From Escallonia rubra (Eukaryota > Streptophyta > Magnoliopsida > Escalloniales > Escalloniaceae): 64,000 bases of DNA. The DNA lies in NCBI GenBank assembly GCA_033065855.1, contig JAVXUO010001106.1, positions 115,989 to 179,988 on the forward strand, given 5' to 3'. Positions 37,757-48,527 of this stretch are shown here, in pieces; positions within the stretch are counted from its first letter, which is position 1, and the number at the start of each line of letters is the position of its first letter. The notes beneath the pieces are model-generated. The model had not been told where the DNA came from. It was given only the letters and a program-made list of their open reading frames with translations, and searched no databases. The translations under genes and the position numbers were made by a program.

Positions 37757-39109
37757 TCAACACTCTGTTTTGACCTTATGAGCAGCTGGACCGTCTAAAA
37801 ACCATGTCAGCATCACTTCAGGGGAAACCATTTCAACTGGCAGGGGCATATAATTATGATGAGGAAGGCTAAGCGCTACTTTGACTGCATCGGCTGCATC
37901 CTCCCCGGTGACCACCATTGCGATAAACAAAGCCGAGTTGATGAGCGGAAAGGTGAAGGTAATCCTCTCTGAAGGAGGCTTTGGCGAGTCCTTGATGAAA
38001 GTAACCCAACGCTCCTTCTCGAAGCGCTGGAAGTGCCAGCAAAAAAGCGAAGCAACGTGCCCCTCTGGACCCATGCCTAGTAGCATCAGATCAAACTGCG
38101 CGAACCCGCTAATATGTGATTTCTTCAGTATCCCTTGTTGAACCGATCGCTTCAGACGTTCCTCGTAATCGTCAGCTGCAGCTTCCGGTGTCAGTGACGG
38201 ATTTATGGCGTAAATATGCTCCGGCGGAATTGGTACCTGCAATAGGGAATGATGTGGACTAGCCATATAAGAACAACACAATTCTCTGACCACCATCCTC
38301 ATATTCTTGGAAATCATGCTACTACATCATTAGAAAACAACGACGACCAAAAAAAGAAAACTTAATTGGTCCTTCACAGCTTTTTTTGCTTTTTTTTGGT
38401 TGCCAAAGCTTACCAAAACAGCTGCTATAAAGGCCCTAATTTTGCTGCTGGAAAGCCTTTAGACGTATTGCTAAAGGGAGTTTTTGGCAAACAACAAAAA
38501 GGAACAGATCTCGACTTGAATTTCTGAATCATACCTTGGATAGGAAACCATCTTTGGCAAGTTTGTAGTTGCTATCAGGGTCATCCAGAGGAACAACCCT
38601 TTCATCCAAAAAGAATATATACCATTTCGACCAAGCCACTGAATCCTTATACGGAGCCTCCACCAGTTTCCTGAAATGTTATCAACATCAGACCACAACA
38701 GTAAACGCATATCTTCTTGTTTATGTAAATTTGGTTGCAACCCCCACGATTAGTGACCCTCAAACCTAACGGCTAGAATTTGTCGCCAATTGCAAACAAG
38801 TACAAAAGTGCCCGTATTTGTATGCAACTATCATCTTCGTGCTATTGCAGCCAAACCACCAAGAAGCGCACATATATGACAACAAGAAAAAGAAGGAAAA
38901 ATTGACACGGTACATTACCTCATTGTATCGATTAGAGTACCGCCGGACAAAACGACGGTGAAAGAACCTTTCTCGTTGACAAATTTATGCGAGAGATCTG
39001 CAATGTACTTTGCCAAAGCGACCGCCACTTGTTCCTCCTGGTTGAACTTGAGTATCTTTTTCTTGGGATGAAAGTTCAATCCCTTCTCAGTAGGCATCTC
39101 GGCAGCCAT
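37757..39109 (-). CDS. PGL: 6-phosphogluconolactonase-like, copy 5 (268 residues)
   Basis: Exons are 39109-38919, 38670-38535 and 38236-37757, with all splice sites GT-AG and phases as in the sisters. The start MAAEMPTEKGLNFHP is the first in-frame ATG. Motifs in order: VVLSGGTLIDTMR (exon 1), WSKWYIFFLDERVVPLDDPDS (exon 2), [22 protein letters not shown] with Glu167 and His169, then KDSPKPPSERITFTFPLIN. The predicted reaction is hydrolysis of 6-phosphogluconolactone. The C-terminus is HKVKTEC, not SKL, and there is no transit peptide, so a cytosolic location is inferred. It is the closest intact relative of pseudogene copy 2 (same LNFHPKKKILKFNQ and VKTEC). Its promoter holds two TATA boxes. 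Confidence 0.88.
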
Positions 39110-39201
39110 GGGCTTTTTCAGTGAACGCGGAGCTTAGAGTGCTAGGATACTAGGAAAGTGGAACTTTGTGTGACTCTGTCCTTGTTCTGGTTGATGCTTA
39201 A

Positions 39202-39455
39202 GCTTTTTATAGGCGAGTTTTGTGGAATAGCAACAAGTGGTCCACCTTGTACCGGTGAACAATTTATAAGTTGCACGTTTTATAAATGACCAGTATTTTT
39301 GGTACGTTTTATAAATGTCCAGGTCCATGGTCTAGCTTATTTCTTAGGCTTTTTATAGGCCAGTTTTGTGGAATAGCAACAAGTGGTCCACCTTGTACCG
39401 GTGAACAATTTATAAGTTGCACGTTTTATAAATGACCAGTATTTTTGGTACGTGT
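39202..39455 (-). promoter_or_regulatory. Duplicated core promoter of copy 5
   Basis: About 100 bases containing TATAAAA, a gtggtccaccttgtac segment and a cgttttataaatgacc segment occur twice with a spacing of 146 bases. TATA boxes are at 39205-39211 and 39351-39357 (minus). Copies 3 and 7 have only one unit. Confidence 0.7.
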
Positions 39456-39893
39456 TGAATTTTCAAGTGTGGTTTTGAGAGTTTGCTCCAATACTAGGTG
39501 GTGGTATTGGATTACATATAGGAAAGGATAAGCTTTGGCTTTCGAGATCATAAAAAGATTGTTACAACTTACTGTACGACGACAATTAGTGGTAATTCAT
39601 GTAATTAGCAAAGCAAAACTTTTGTTAACTGTTTCAGTCGCAACTTATAGCAGTATTTTATAGCGTTATTAAATAATTATCACTGCAAACTTTAGTAATT
39701 GTACTTATTGTCAAATAGCGAGTTGTAATTAAATTCTCTATAGCGAGTTGTAATTAAATTCTCACTGCACAAATAATAGTTCTTTTCTTTTCAAACAAAT
39801 AAATGTATTGAAAATGATAGCGCCACCACCATACACTAAGTCAACCAACGGGAAAGGACAACCACCAAAAATGAAAGGAAAAATTTTGGCTGC

Positions 39894-40102
39894 TACCCCG
39901 GTTGGAGGAATCTTCCTCCTACCCTTATATAGCGATCATCAATTGTCTCTAAATATTTCTAGTGACTTTTATTTAGTGACGCTAAAAAAGTGTTACTAAT
40001 AACTGTCGCTGAAAGTGTTATAAGAAAAGTCGCTTGAAATATTTAGCGACTATTAATTGTCACTATACATGGGGTTGAAGGAAGATTCCTACAACCCAGG
40101 TA
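39894..40102. mobile_element. Small MITE with TACCnnGGTTG ends
   Basis: A 209-bp segment has inverted ends of about 26 bases (TACCCCGGTTGGAGGAATC on the left; the inverse of GATTCCTACAACCCAGGTA on the right), with internal repeats of the TTAGCGAC/GTCGC type. It is absent from the aligned upstream blocks of copies 3 and 7. Confidence 0.6.
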
Positions 40103-42237
40103 AGAGCCAAAGTTTGTTCAAAATGAAAACTTTAAGTGAGGAGAGAATTCCTTCCAAGTTTTAAGAGTTAGCACTAGCTACTTGTATTCGTATTCTATTA
40201 AGACAAAGTGTCGCACGTACGTAGGTTAGGTAGGATAAATTTTGGTTATTATTTAGATTGTTTGACGATGTTTAGAACTCTTTATATAGCGATTTCACTG
40301 GTCACTGGACATGTTCGTGACTTTTTTATGGACATTAAGAATTCTTAACATTAATTTTTTAACATCACTAAACAAACGTCACAAAAAAAATAAAAATTTA
40401 TTAATGATTTCTCTACATGAGAAATTCTAGGCATCTTTCAAAAGTAGGAATAATAGTAGTCCAAAATTTCCAGCTTATATGTCCGCTAAAGATTGAATTA
40501 AGGATAGGAAAACAAACTTTGTACAAATCATAAGATATATATCATAAAAGGAACTTGTGTTCCAATCAGGGACATGGGATTTCTCAAGCTTTTTCTACCC
40601 GCGGATATTGATCATTTGCTGTAATCATGATTACAGTAAGGATGATGTGGTGGGTGCTGTGAGAGAGGGAAGAGACTCTTCCCTCTCTCACAGCACCCAT
40701 CACAGCCCTCTTGTTATAACCCTGTAACCGTGAATTACAACAGGGAATCCAAATTCAGTTGACGTAACGCCATAAAAGAAGTAAGAAAATAATGAAGCCA
40801 AGAGCCCGTGAGGATAACATCTGACAAAAGCATGAGAAAGCCAAGACACGTGTTTTGTAATGATCTTTTGATGTCTTAAAATGAAGAAGAACCTACTTTT
40901 CAAGATATTGCACAAGGTTTTACCTTTTAGCCAACATTTTTTGTTGACAGTGGAATCATCACATCACATGATAAAAGTACTTTGCTCCACGTTTTTTTCC
41001 CGCATTTTCAGCTGCACTGTTTTGGACCTCTGTAATATTATCACTCTCCAATATTACGTCATACGGAGTATTATTTATTTATTAGCTTACATATTAGAAA
41101 GGATAAATTTTAGCCATCGATATCATAAAAAGATACTTAAAACTTATTATACGACAATAATTAATAATCGTTAAAAATAATTAGTAATATTTTGTTAACA
41201 GTTTCAGTTACAATATTTTTCAATGTTTTTATACAATATTAAAAATATTTAATGACTGTCAATTACGGTTAAAGAGCGACTTGTAGCCAAATTCCAACTA
41301 CACAAAGTAGTAGTTAATTTTTTCCCAAAAATTTTATGTATTAAAATTGATAGGGCCACGACCATGCGATAACATACATCTTTTTCTTGTACACATGCAA
41401 AAGAACCGAGGCTGACAACCAACGAGGAAAGGGCCGCCACCAAACTTTTAAGAGTTAACATTAGCTACTTGTATTCATTTAATTCAAGTGTCACCCGTGG
41501 TCTGGAATTTTGACTACTATTTGAATTGTTTGACGATGCCTGAAGGATTAAAACTTTTTATGTAGCCACATTTACTAGTCACTAAACATGCTTTATAACA
41601 TTTTTTGTAAATACTTGCCAACACCTCTTTAGTATCACTAAATATTTTTTTGTGAAGGAGATATACTATTATCGGTGTTATATCTGCAGCACCAATCATC
41701 CTGTAACGCGTTGCAAGGCTCAATTTGCTCTTTCAAGTTTAAACAATGACTTGGACTTATCAATTCAAGCCTTTTCTGCCCAAGAAGAAAAGCAAGAAAA
41801 TTAGTACGTTTAAGCCGAGAAGAGCCCGTGAGGATAATCATATCTGACAGCTCACGAGACCTCGCAAAAGAAATCACGAGAACACGTGTTTTGTGTTGGT
41901 TGTCCTTATTTAAGGTACAACAATGATAGTCATGTTTGGTAGTGATGTCTGATAATCAAGAAGAATCTTGTGATATTTTCTTGCTACATTACTTTTCATA
42001 ATAATTTGCTACCGACATTAAATGTTTTTACCAACCTTTTTGTTCCACGTTGTTTCAGCCGCACCACCGTTGAACCTCGTTATTTTTATCTCTTCTCACA
42101 AGAAAACGGCGTCACGTTTTGTTTTTACATGGCAATAAGTAAATATTATATTGATTTAAATCGTTAATTTCAATCATTTAAGGTCGCTTTTGTAAAAAGA
42201 ATAGATTACAATAAACAATAAACTATTCTATAATATA
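40103..42237. other. Upstream block of copy 5 and duplicated flank
   Basis: This matches upstream blocks of copies 2, 3 and 7. At 40652-40700 there is a near-perfect hairpin (24-base arms, one-base loop) within a larger foldback of about 40605-40755. 40940-41250 and 41470-42230 are further copies of the same flank. No gene is seen. Confidence 0.55.
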
Positions 42238-42604
42238 CTCCCTCCGTTTTTTTTTAGTGCACCATTTTTTTTTACACGTATATTAAGGGTTTAGGTTATA
42301 TATTGTGTGTCTTTCCCATTTTACCCTTTAGAGGGGGGAAGAAAGTGGGATGAGAGAGAAAATAGGATGGTAGAGTGTTAAATGTGGAGAGAGAAATAGT
42401 ATAAAGTAGTGTAAAGTGGTGGGCCAGGAGAGAGAAAATAAGTTGGTAGAGAATTAATTGTGGTGAGAGAAATAGAATAAAAAAATATATAAAAAGGGTA
42501 AATATGTAAAAATACCTACAGAATATTTCCTAATTTGGAAGTGATCACTTTTTGTGGGACGTTTCAAAAAGAAAATTTTATCACTTTTTAAGGGACGGAG
42601 AGAG
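42238..42604. mobile_element. Stowaway-type MITE
   Basis: Ends are CTCCCTCCGTTTT and GGGACGGAGAGAG with a TA target duplication (42236-42237 and 42605-42606), the hallmark of Stowaway/Mariner-derived MITEs. The 367-bp interior is non-coding. The uninterrupted site is seen at about 50030-50046 and 28768-28790. Confidence 0.85.
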
Positions 42605-42606
42605 TA

Positions 42607-44007
42607 TCTAAAGTCGTAGATAGTAAAAAATGATGATAAGATCTTACAGTATTTTGTCATTACTGTGAAAGCAAAAGGCAACATTATCTTCTTGTAGGAT
42701 AGGATAGGGATCCAATTGAAGAGCTCCAACGGTGCAGCTGAAAACGTTAAAAAAACGTGGAGCAAAAGTACTTGTTTAAGATCATGATTCCGCTTTCAAC
42801 GTGGAGAAAAACTTTTGAGTTTTGAAGAAAATCATAAGTACTTTAGTCTCACGTTACTTGAAAATAGTAAGTAATAATTTTCTTAAACTTTTAAAAAGTA
42901 CTTGTTTCATATTAACTATTATAAAGAACTTTAAAGAATATATAAGATGACATTCATTTACCTTTTAGTAAGATGTACTTGAGTCTAAGACCCGCACACA
43001 CAAAGTAAGAATGACAAGTGAGGGTGGTGTTCTGAAATGAATTTTAGATTTATTTTTTTGTAATAGATTTCCAACAGCTCTTTTTTCTTCACCTATAAAA
43101 GGAGACATCTTCCTCACTTTTCCAACACACAACTCAAGCTTTCTCTTTAACTCTCTTTTCTGATTTCTAAACACTTAGACTTGTGGGCATTCTGGTAAAG
43201 TTTCGAGTGAAGCTTCTGCTTCACTCGTTTTGTGCAGCATTGTGAGTGAAGTAACAGTGAAAGTTGAGATGTTTTATCCCGGAAACGACGCGTCGATAAC
43301 CTTGTTACACCGGTGGTAATCCGAAGAGACCTAATCTGCGCCTCAGCCAGCTATTTTTATACTATTTTTTGGAGTTGTTTCTTGCAACAATTCCAACATC
43401 ACATGCCCGCTGACGCCCACCTCGGTTGTGAGGAGGGAGACGGGAGGTTGACCCTCGACTCAGCAGGGGTTAAGACCAGAGATTCCAAGCCTAATTAATT
43501 GCGCTTCAAACTCGATTTAATTATGGCCAGCACGGGGCCGTGAAAAGGTCCGTTCCATCGCCTTCCCTAGTAAGTAGCAACAAGTCCAAGACAAAGCTAA
43601 GTAGATGCTGGAACTTAGGAATACAATAAGCGGGACGTTGCGTTGTGACACAACGGTTGTGTAATAGAGATGACGGAATTACTTGCCTCCAAGCATGCAT
43701 GATTATGGCTCATAACTTCACATGAGTTCACTTGTATTACAGGGAAAGAAAGAAGAACAAAATTACTTGCCTCCAAGCATGCATTATTGCTAAATCTTCA
43801 CATAAGTTCCCTTGCATTACAGGAAATAAAGAAAGAAGAAAAAACATCTGAGAAACTCATATACTGTTACTCGCCTGCAAGGAAATTAGTGAAGCATACA
43901 TGGCAGATTCAACATTAATCATTACCATCATATACCGATTGACATCACGAGATCGATAAGCGATGTATCGCATGGATCAAATCACCTAACTTCAGGCAGT
44001 CCAGCCA
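42607..44007. other. 3' flank of copy 6
   Basis: The sequence is duplicated from the region downstream of copy 8. A segment with GCCCGCTGACGCCCA and CCCTCGACTC-AGCAGGGGTTAA (43400-43480) recurs at 29195 and 51125. Units of about 85 bp starting GAATTACTTGCCTCC are tandemly repeated at 43675-43850. No gene is seen. Confidence 0.5.
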
Positions 44008-45010
44008 CTACAGCTTGGAAGCTGCTTGCTTGTCCAAAAACCATGTCAGCTCCTCTTCTGGTGAAACCAATTGCACAGGCAGCAAATTGGGACTTTGGCC
44101 ATCGCCCAGCGTTACATGCACAGGGTGGGCTTTACCAGACCCGGCCACCACAAGTGCAATATTAGCAGACGAGTTGATAACCGAAAACGTGAAAGTGATC
44201 CTCTCTGGGGTGGTTTTGGTGAGTCTTCAACATAAGTAACCCACTGCTTGTTCTCTTCAAGACGAGGATGCCCAGGAAATAAAGAGGCCACATGTCCATC
44301 TGGGCCCATGCCCAATAACATATCATCAAATTTTGGAAACCCATTAGCCTCTGATTGATCAATTATCTTGTTTTTAACCAAGTGCTTGACACAGGTTTCA
44401 TAATCATCAGCGGCAGCCTCGGCTGATATGCATCATTAATAGCATAGACACTACCAGGGAGGACGCGGACCTGCCAAAGTAAAGAGAGAAAACCATCATG
44501 ATTACTAGCAGGAGCTTTTTCTTAATTCTATAGTCTTCACGGAACCCTAGTATATATGATGCCTGCAACCTATATGTGGCAATCAAATAGCAACAATGGT
44601 TGGCGTGGGGGGAGGGGGGGAATTGAGGTCCTTGAGCGGGCATCGCCTAAGACTGGTCTGCTCTGTATGAACTGCCCCTTGGTTTCCTCGAGCGCCAGCC
44701 GCAGAGAGGAATGCCATCAACTAGGACGCTCATGGCCACTACACCAATGACTCGATTGCCGGTTGCTCATGGTCGTATGGCTGCAGCCAAACCACCAAAC
44801 ACAATCTTAACATGTTACATTACCTCATTGCACCGACGAGAGTACCGCCGGACTAACACGACCGAGAAAGACCCTTTTTCGGTGACAAATTTATTTGAGA
44901 GATCTGCTCGATACTTTGCCAGAGCAACCGCCACTCATTCCTCCATCTCGAACTTTCTTTTGTTGTTAATGTTCAATACCCTCTCGATCAGTAGCCATCT
45001 CATTAGCCAT
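44008..45010 (-). pseudogene. 6PGL copy 6, chimeric pseudogene
   Basis: Exon 3 (44470-44008) is of the copy 8 type, from VYAINDA to AASKL and with [15 protein letters not shown], but lacks one base after AATGATGCA, so the frame is lost; another change disrupts the PKPPPERIT region. Exon 1 (45010-44824) resembles copy 1 (MANEM) with a normal AG|GTAATG donor but a frameshift giving a stop after about 14 codons. No exon 2 lies between them. The structure matches copy 4, so both descend from one chimeric ancestor. The middle block seen at 30480-30720 in copy 4 is missing here. Confidence 0.85.
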
Positions 45011-45129
45011 GGGCTTTTGTAGTTTAGCACAATACCAAGGAACCAAGAAAGTGGAACTTTGGGCAATTGTATCCATGGGAGTTGATGCTTAGGCTTTTTA
45101 CTAGCCAAATTTGTGGAACAAGGCATGCA

Positions 45130-45296
45130 TTGAAGGAAAGGATGGCTTGAGATTAAGCTTGAAATATGCCAAAGAAGCCTTTGGTAAATGGAAATAAAGA
45201 GGCCGAAAATTTTAAGGTACCTAAATTAATTGCCCGGAGTTTGCCTGATGCAGGTACAGTATATATTAACACCGATAGCTGTGTTACGAGGAATTC
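45130..45296 (+). mobile_element. LINE RNase H fragment upstream of copy 6
   Basis: A shorter version of the 18255-18695 relic (TVYINTDSCVTRNS region), cut off at about 45296, where unrelated sequence begins. Confidence 0.6.
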
Positions 45297-46471
45297 ATAA
45301 AGACGAAACGTAGAAAGTAGAAAGATTGCGCGCCCATAAAAGACAAGAGAGCTTTCGATTGATTGCAAATGTTTACACATGAATGTTTTCAAGCCTAGAA
45401 ACTAAATTTCCTATCGAAACAAAAGCTTCTAAACTAAAGAAAGAAAAAATACTTGAAAAAGTATTGATATGTCTGGTTGATTGTGTTCTCATTTTCTTTG
45501 ACCCAATATTTATACTAGAGACTTTGTAGAAAATAACTATCATTATAAGAAATTATCCACTTAGTGAGATAAACTACCTACTTAAGAAATAATCACCCAC
45601 TAATAAGTAACCAACCACATTTATCCCTTGTCAATAAGACACATTTTCAGAAGTTGGTTTCTTTCACTTCTTGAATCCTCCATTATTTCTTCAGAAATAA
45701 TAAAAAGTAAATGACATTTAGTGCCATTTAATCAAAGTGAACTTATTAGTGAAAAATATATTTTGTGGTGCAACACATGCTAACTTATTTTTTCCTTTTT
45801 TTGGGTTCATTGAACATTGAAGTTGCTGCTATGGCATATGTGATTTTTAAATCCAACGTATTCGTACACATGTCAAACAGATTCTTGGTTGCACAACATA
45901 CCAAAAAGAACAAAGAACAGCGACGTGTGGTGCACACTGTTAGGAATCCTTGTTCGGCTCTTGGCATAGACTCTTATAGGAATCCTTGTTCAGCTCTTGT
46001 TTGCGTCTGTCATGCTGCGTGCGTAAAAAATTTTGTTCGTGCATTTTCTATTACCTTGTGGCATTACCCTATTCTCTATATTGTGCTATAGTCTCGAGCT
46101 CAACCTTTGATATGCCCATTACAGCTTGAAAACAGATGGTTTAAATGCTCTTCTTAGAGAGGACTTCTGCTATTCGTAACGGGTTAGGATTCTTAGTTGT
46201 ACAACTTTTTTTAATTTGATGTAATAAAAAAATAATGTTAAATGCATTTTAACAAAAAAATTGTCATAACTTTTATCAACAATGACAAACTCTTTTAGTG
46301 ATACTTTTTTATTGTTAAAGCTGTTACAGCATTGATACCAAAGATCCTTATTGATTAGTTATAATGTAACATTGATGTCACATATACTCATCACAAAGAC
46401 GGACGGTTTTATTGATATCTAGATGATGATACATGCATAGGAGATAGGCTTATTCAACAAGCTTGTTATAC
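45297..46471. other. Insertion-like block and 3' flank of copy 7
   Basis: 45297-45780 is AT-rich DNA not found beside other copies, possibly an insertion of unknown type. From about 45785 the sequence rejoins the shared 3' flank (compare 36985-37400). No gene is seen. Confidence 0.45.
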
Positions 46472-46810
46472 TTTGACAATGCTAGATTAATGAAAGAAGT
46501 GCATTTTGCTCTACAAGAATATCACTTGATCCAGGTTTGTTACAATACAAACAACCAGATCAAGACTGCTAAGGAAAAAGTTGTGTAGCTGTTAGCATCC
46601 ACTCTAGGAGATGCTATCTAAACCTCCGTCTCTTTTGATCTACATACTGCTCATATGTAATTAGTACCAATCTAGCATGAATTTTTCGATCTAGTTGTAC
46701 TATTACTTCTATCTTTTACTTTTCATAGAAAGTAACTTTTCTACTCTTGTATCCATAGAAAATCCCCTTGTTATATATCATCAGTCTCCTGTTTAAACTT
46801 AAAAAAAAAA
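46472..46810 (+). mobile_element. Retroposed transcript fragment with perfect 14-bp target duplication
   Basis: A 339-bp insert ends in an A tail (46800-46810) and is flanked by identical CAAGCTTGTTATAC (46458-46471 and 46811-46824). Its 5' part reads in frame as NARLMKEVHFALQEYH with a stop about 25 codons later, followed by UTR-like sequence. It therefore looks like the 3' end of a host mRNA copied back into DNA. The source gene is not recognised. Confidence 0.75.
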
Positions 46811-47032
46811 CAAGCTTGTTATACGATGCCATCATAACAGGATATAGGCTTATTCAAGCAAGTTATTATACGACGCCGTCACAACATGAAGCTGAAGTGG
46901 GCTTATTCAACAAGCTTGTTATACGATGCCATCACAACAGGGAGATAGGCTTATTTAACACAAGCAAGTTATTATAAGATGCCATCACAACGTGAAGCTT
47001 CAGTAGCAGGACTTCACTCTGAATCAACACTG
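46811..47032. repeat. Short repeats in the 3' flank of copy 7
   Basis: A unit of roughly 60-65 bp, with GGCTTATTCAACAAGC, GTTATACGATGCC and ATCACAACA parts, recurs three to four times. The same unit is seen at 23750-23890 beside copy 3. Confidence 0.6.
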
Positions 47033-47181
47033 TATGTTGGCCTTATGAGCAGCTGCATGGTCCAAGAACCATGTCAGTGCCGTTCAGGGCGAACCATTTA
47101 AACGGGTATGTTGGCCTTGTGAGCAGCTGGACCGTCCAAGAACCATGTCAGCATCAGTTCAGGAGAAACCATTTCAACGGG
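47033..47181 (-). repeat. 74-bp tandem duplication at the end of 6PGL copy 7
   Basis: Two units (47033-47106 and 47107-47181) each hold the last part of exon 3 (tatgttggccttatgagc to accatttcaacggg). The stop codon now lies at the junction (47098), so the reading frame ends ANIPV rather than with the ancestral codons. Confidence 0.8.
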
Positions 47182-48527
47182 CAGGGGCATATAATTATGA
47201 TGAGGAACGCTGAGCGCTACTTTGACTGCATCGGCTGCATCCTCCCCGGTGACCACCATTGCGATAAACAAAGCCGAGTTGATGAGCGGAAAGGTGAAGG
47301 TAATCCTCTTTGAAGGCGGCTTTGGCGAATCCTTGACGAAAGTAACCCAACGCTCCTTCTCGAAGCGCTGGAAATGCCAGCAGAAAAGCGAAGCAACGTG
47401 CCCCTCTGGACCCATGCCTAGTAGCATCAGATCAAACTGCGCGAACCCGCTAACAGGTGATCTCTTGAGTACGCCCTGTTGAACCAATTGCTTCAGACGT
47501 TCCTCGTAGTCGTCAGCTGCAGCTTCAGGTGTCAGTGTGTCGTTTATGGCATAGATATGCCCCGGCGGAATTGGTACCTGCAAGAGGGAATGATGTGGAC
47601 TAGCCTCATAAGAACAACGTAATTGTCTGACCACCATCCTCATTTTCTTGAAAATCATGCTACTACATCATTAGACAACGAGGACCACCAAAAACACCAA
47701 CAGAAGAAGACACTATGGCTGAACATCTCCGTGCATCCATAAGAGCCTTTCCCTTACTAATTTTCTGCATTTTTTGTTGCCAAAGTTCACCAAAACAACT
47801 GCTACAAAGGCCCTAATATTGCTGCTGGAAAGCCTTTAGACGTATTGCTCAAGGGAGATTCTGGCAAACAACAAAAAGAACAATCTTCGACTGGAATTTC
47901 TGAATCATACCTTGGACAGGAAACCATCATAGGCAAGTTTGTAGTTGCTATCAGGGTCATCCAGAGGAACAACCCTTTCATCCAAAAAGAATATATACCA
48001 GTTCGACCAATCCACCGAATCCTTGTACGGAGCCTCCACTAGTTTCCTGACATGTAATCAAAATCAGACCACAGCAGCTAACGTATATTTTTCTTGTTTT
48101 TACCAAAAAGAAAAAATAGTATATTTTCTTGTTTATGTAAATTTGGTTACACCCCCATGATCAACAGTTAGAATCTGTCGTCGATTACAAACGAGTACAG
48201 AAGTGCCATTAGTGTCAAAAATGATGGTGAAAATATCTTAGTGACAAATTTTTGCAACTATCATTGTCGTACTATTATAGTCAACAACCAAGAAGCGCAT
48301 GTACACTATTGTATTACAAAAGAAAAAGAAGAAAAAACTAACGTGATACATTACCTCATTGTATCGATCAGAGTACCGCCGGACAGAACAACGGTGAAAG
48401 AACCTTTCTCATGGACAAATCTATGCGAGAGATTTGCAATGTACTCTGCTAGAGCGACCGCCACTTGATCCTCCCGTTTGAATTTGAGAATCCTTCGGGA
48501 CCGAACGTCCGGAATCTCGTCAGCCAT
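47098..48527 (-). CDS. PGL: 6-phosphogluconolactonase-like, copy 7 (262 residues)
   Basis: Exons are 48527-48355, 48046-47911 and 47577-47098, with GT-AG introns in family positions. The start MADEIPDVRSRRILKF is chosen by similarity to copy 3 (the same promoter-proximal bases follow); exon 1 is 15 bases shorter than in copy 3. Motifs: [54 protein letters not shown] with Glu161 and His163. An otherwise conserved PPSER is PPSKR here. The end ANIPV comes from a local tandem duplication. There is no transit peptide and no SKL. Role by family: 6-phosphogluconolactone hydrolysis. Activity with the changed motif is unproven. Confidence 0.87.

Noticed and set aside
40652-40700. A known microRNA gene such as miR156 or miR482
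   Set aside because: The hairpin arms do not match mature sequences I know, and the one-base loop and flanking foldback fit a transposon at least as well.
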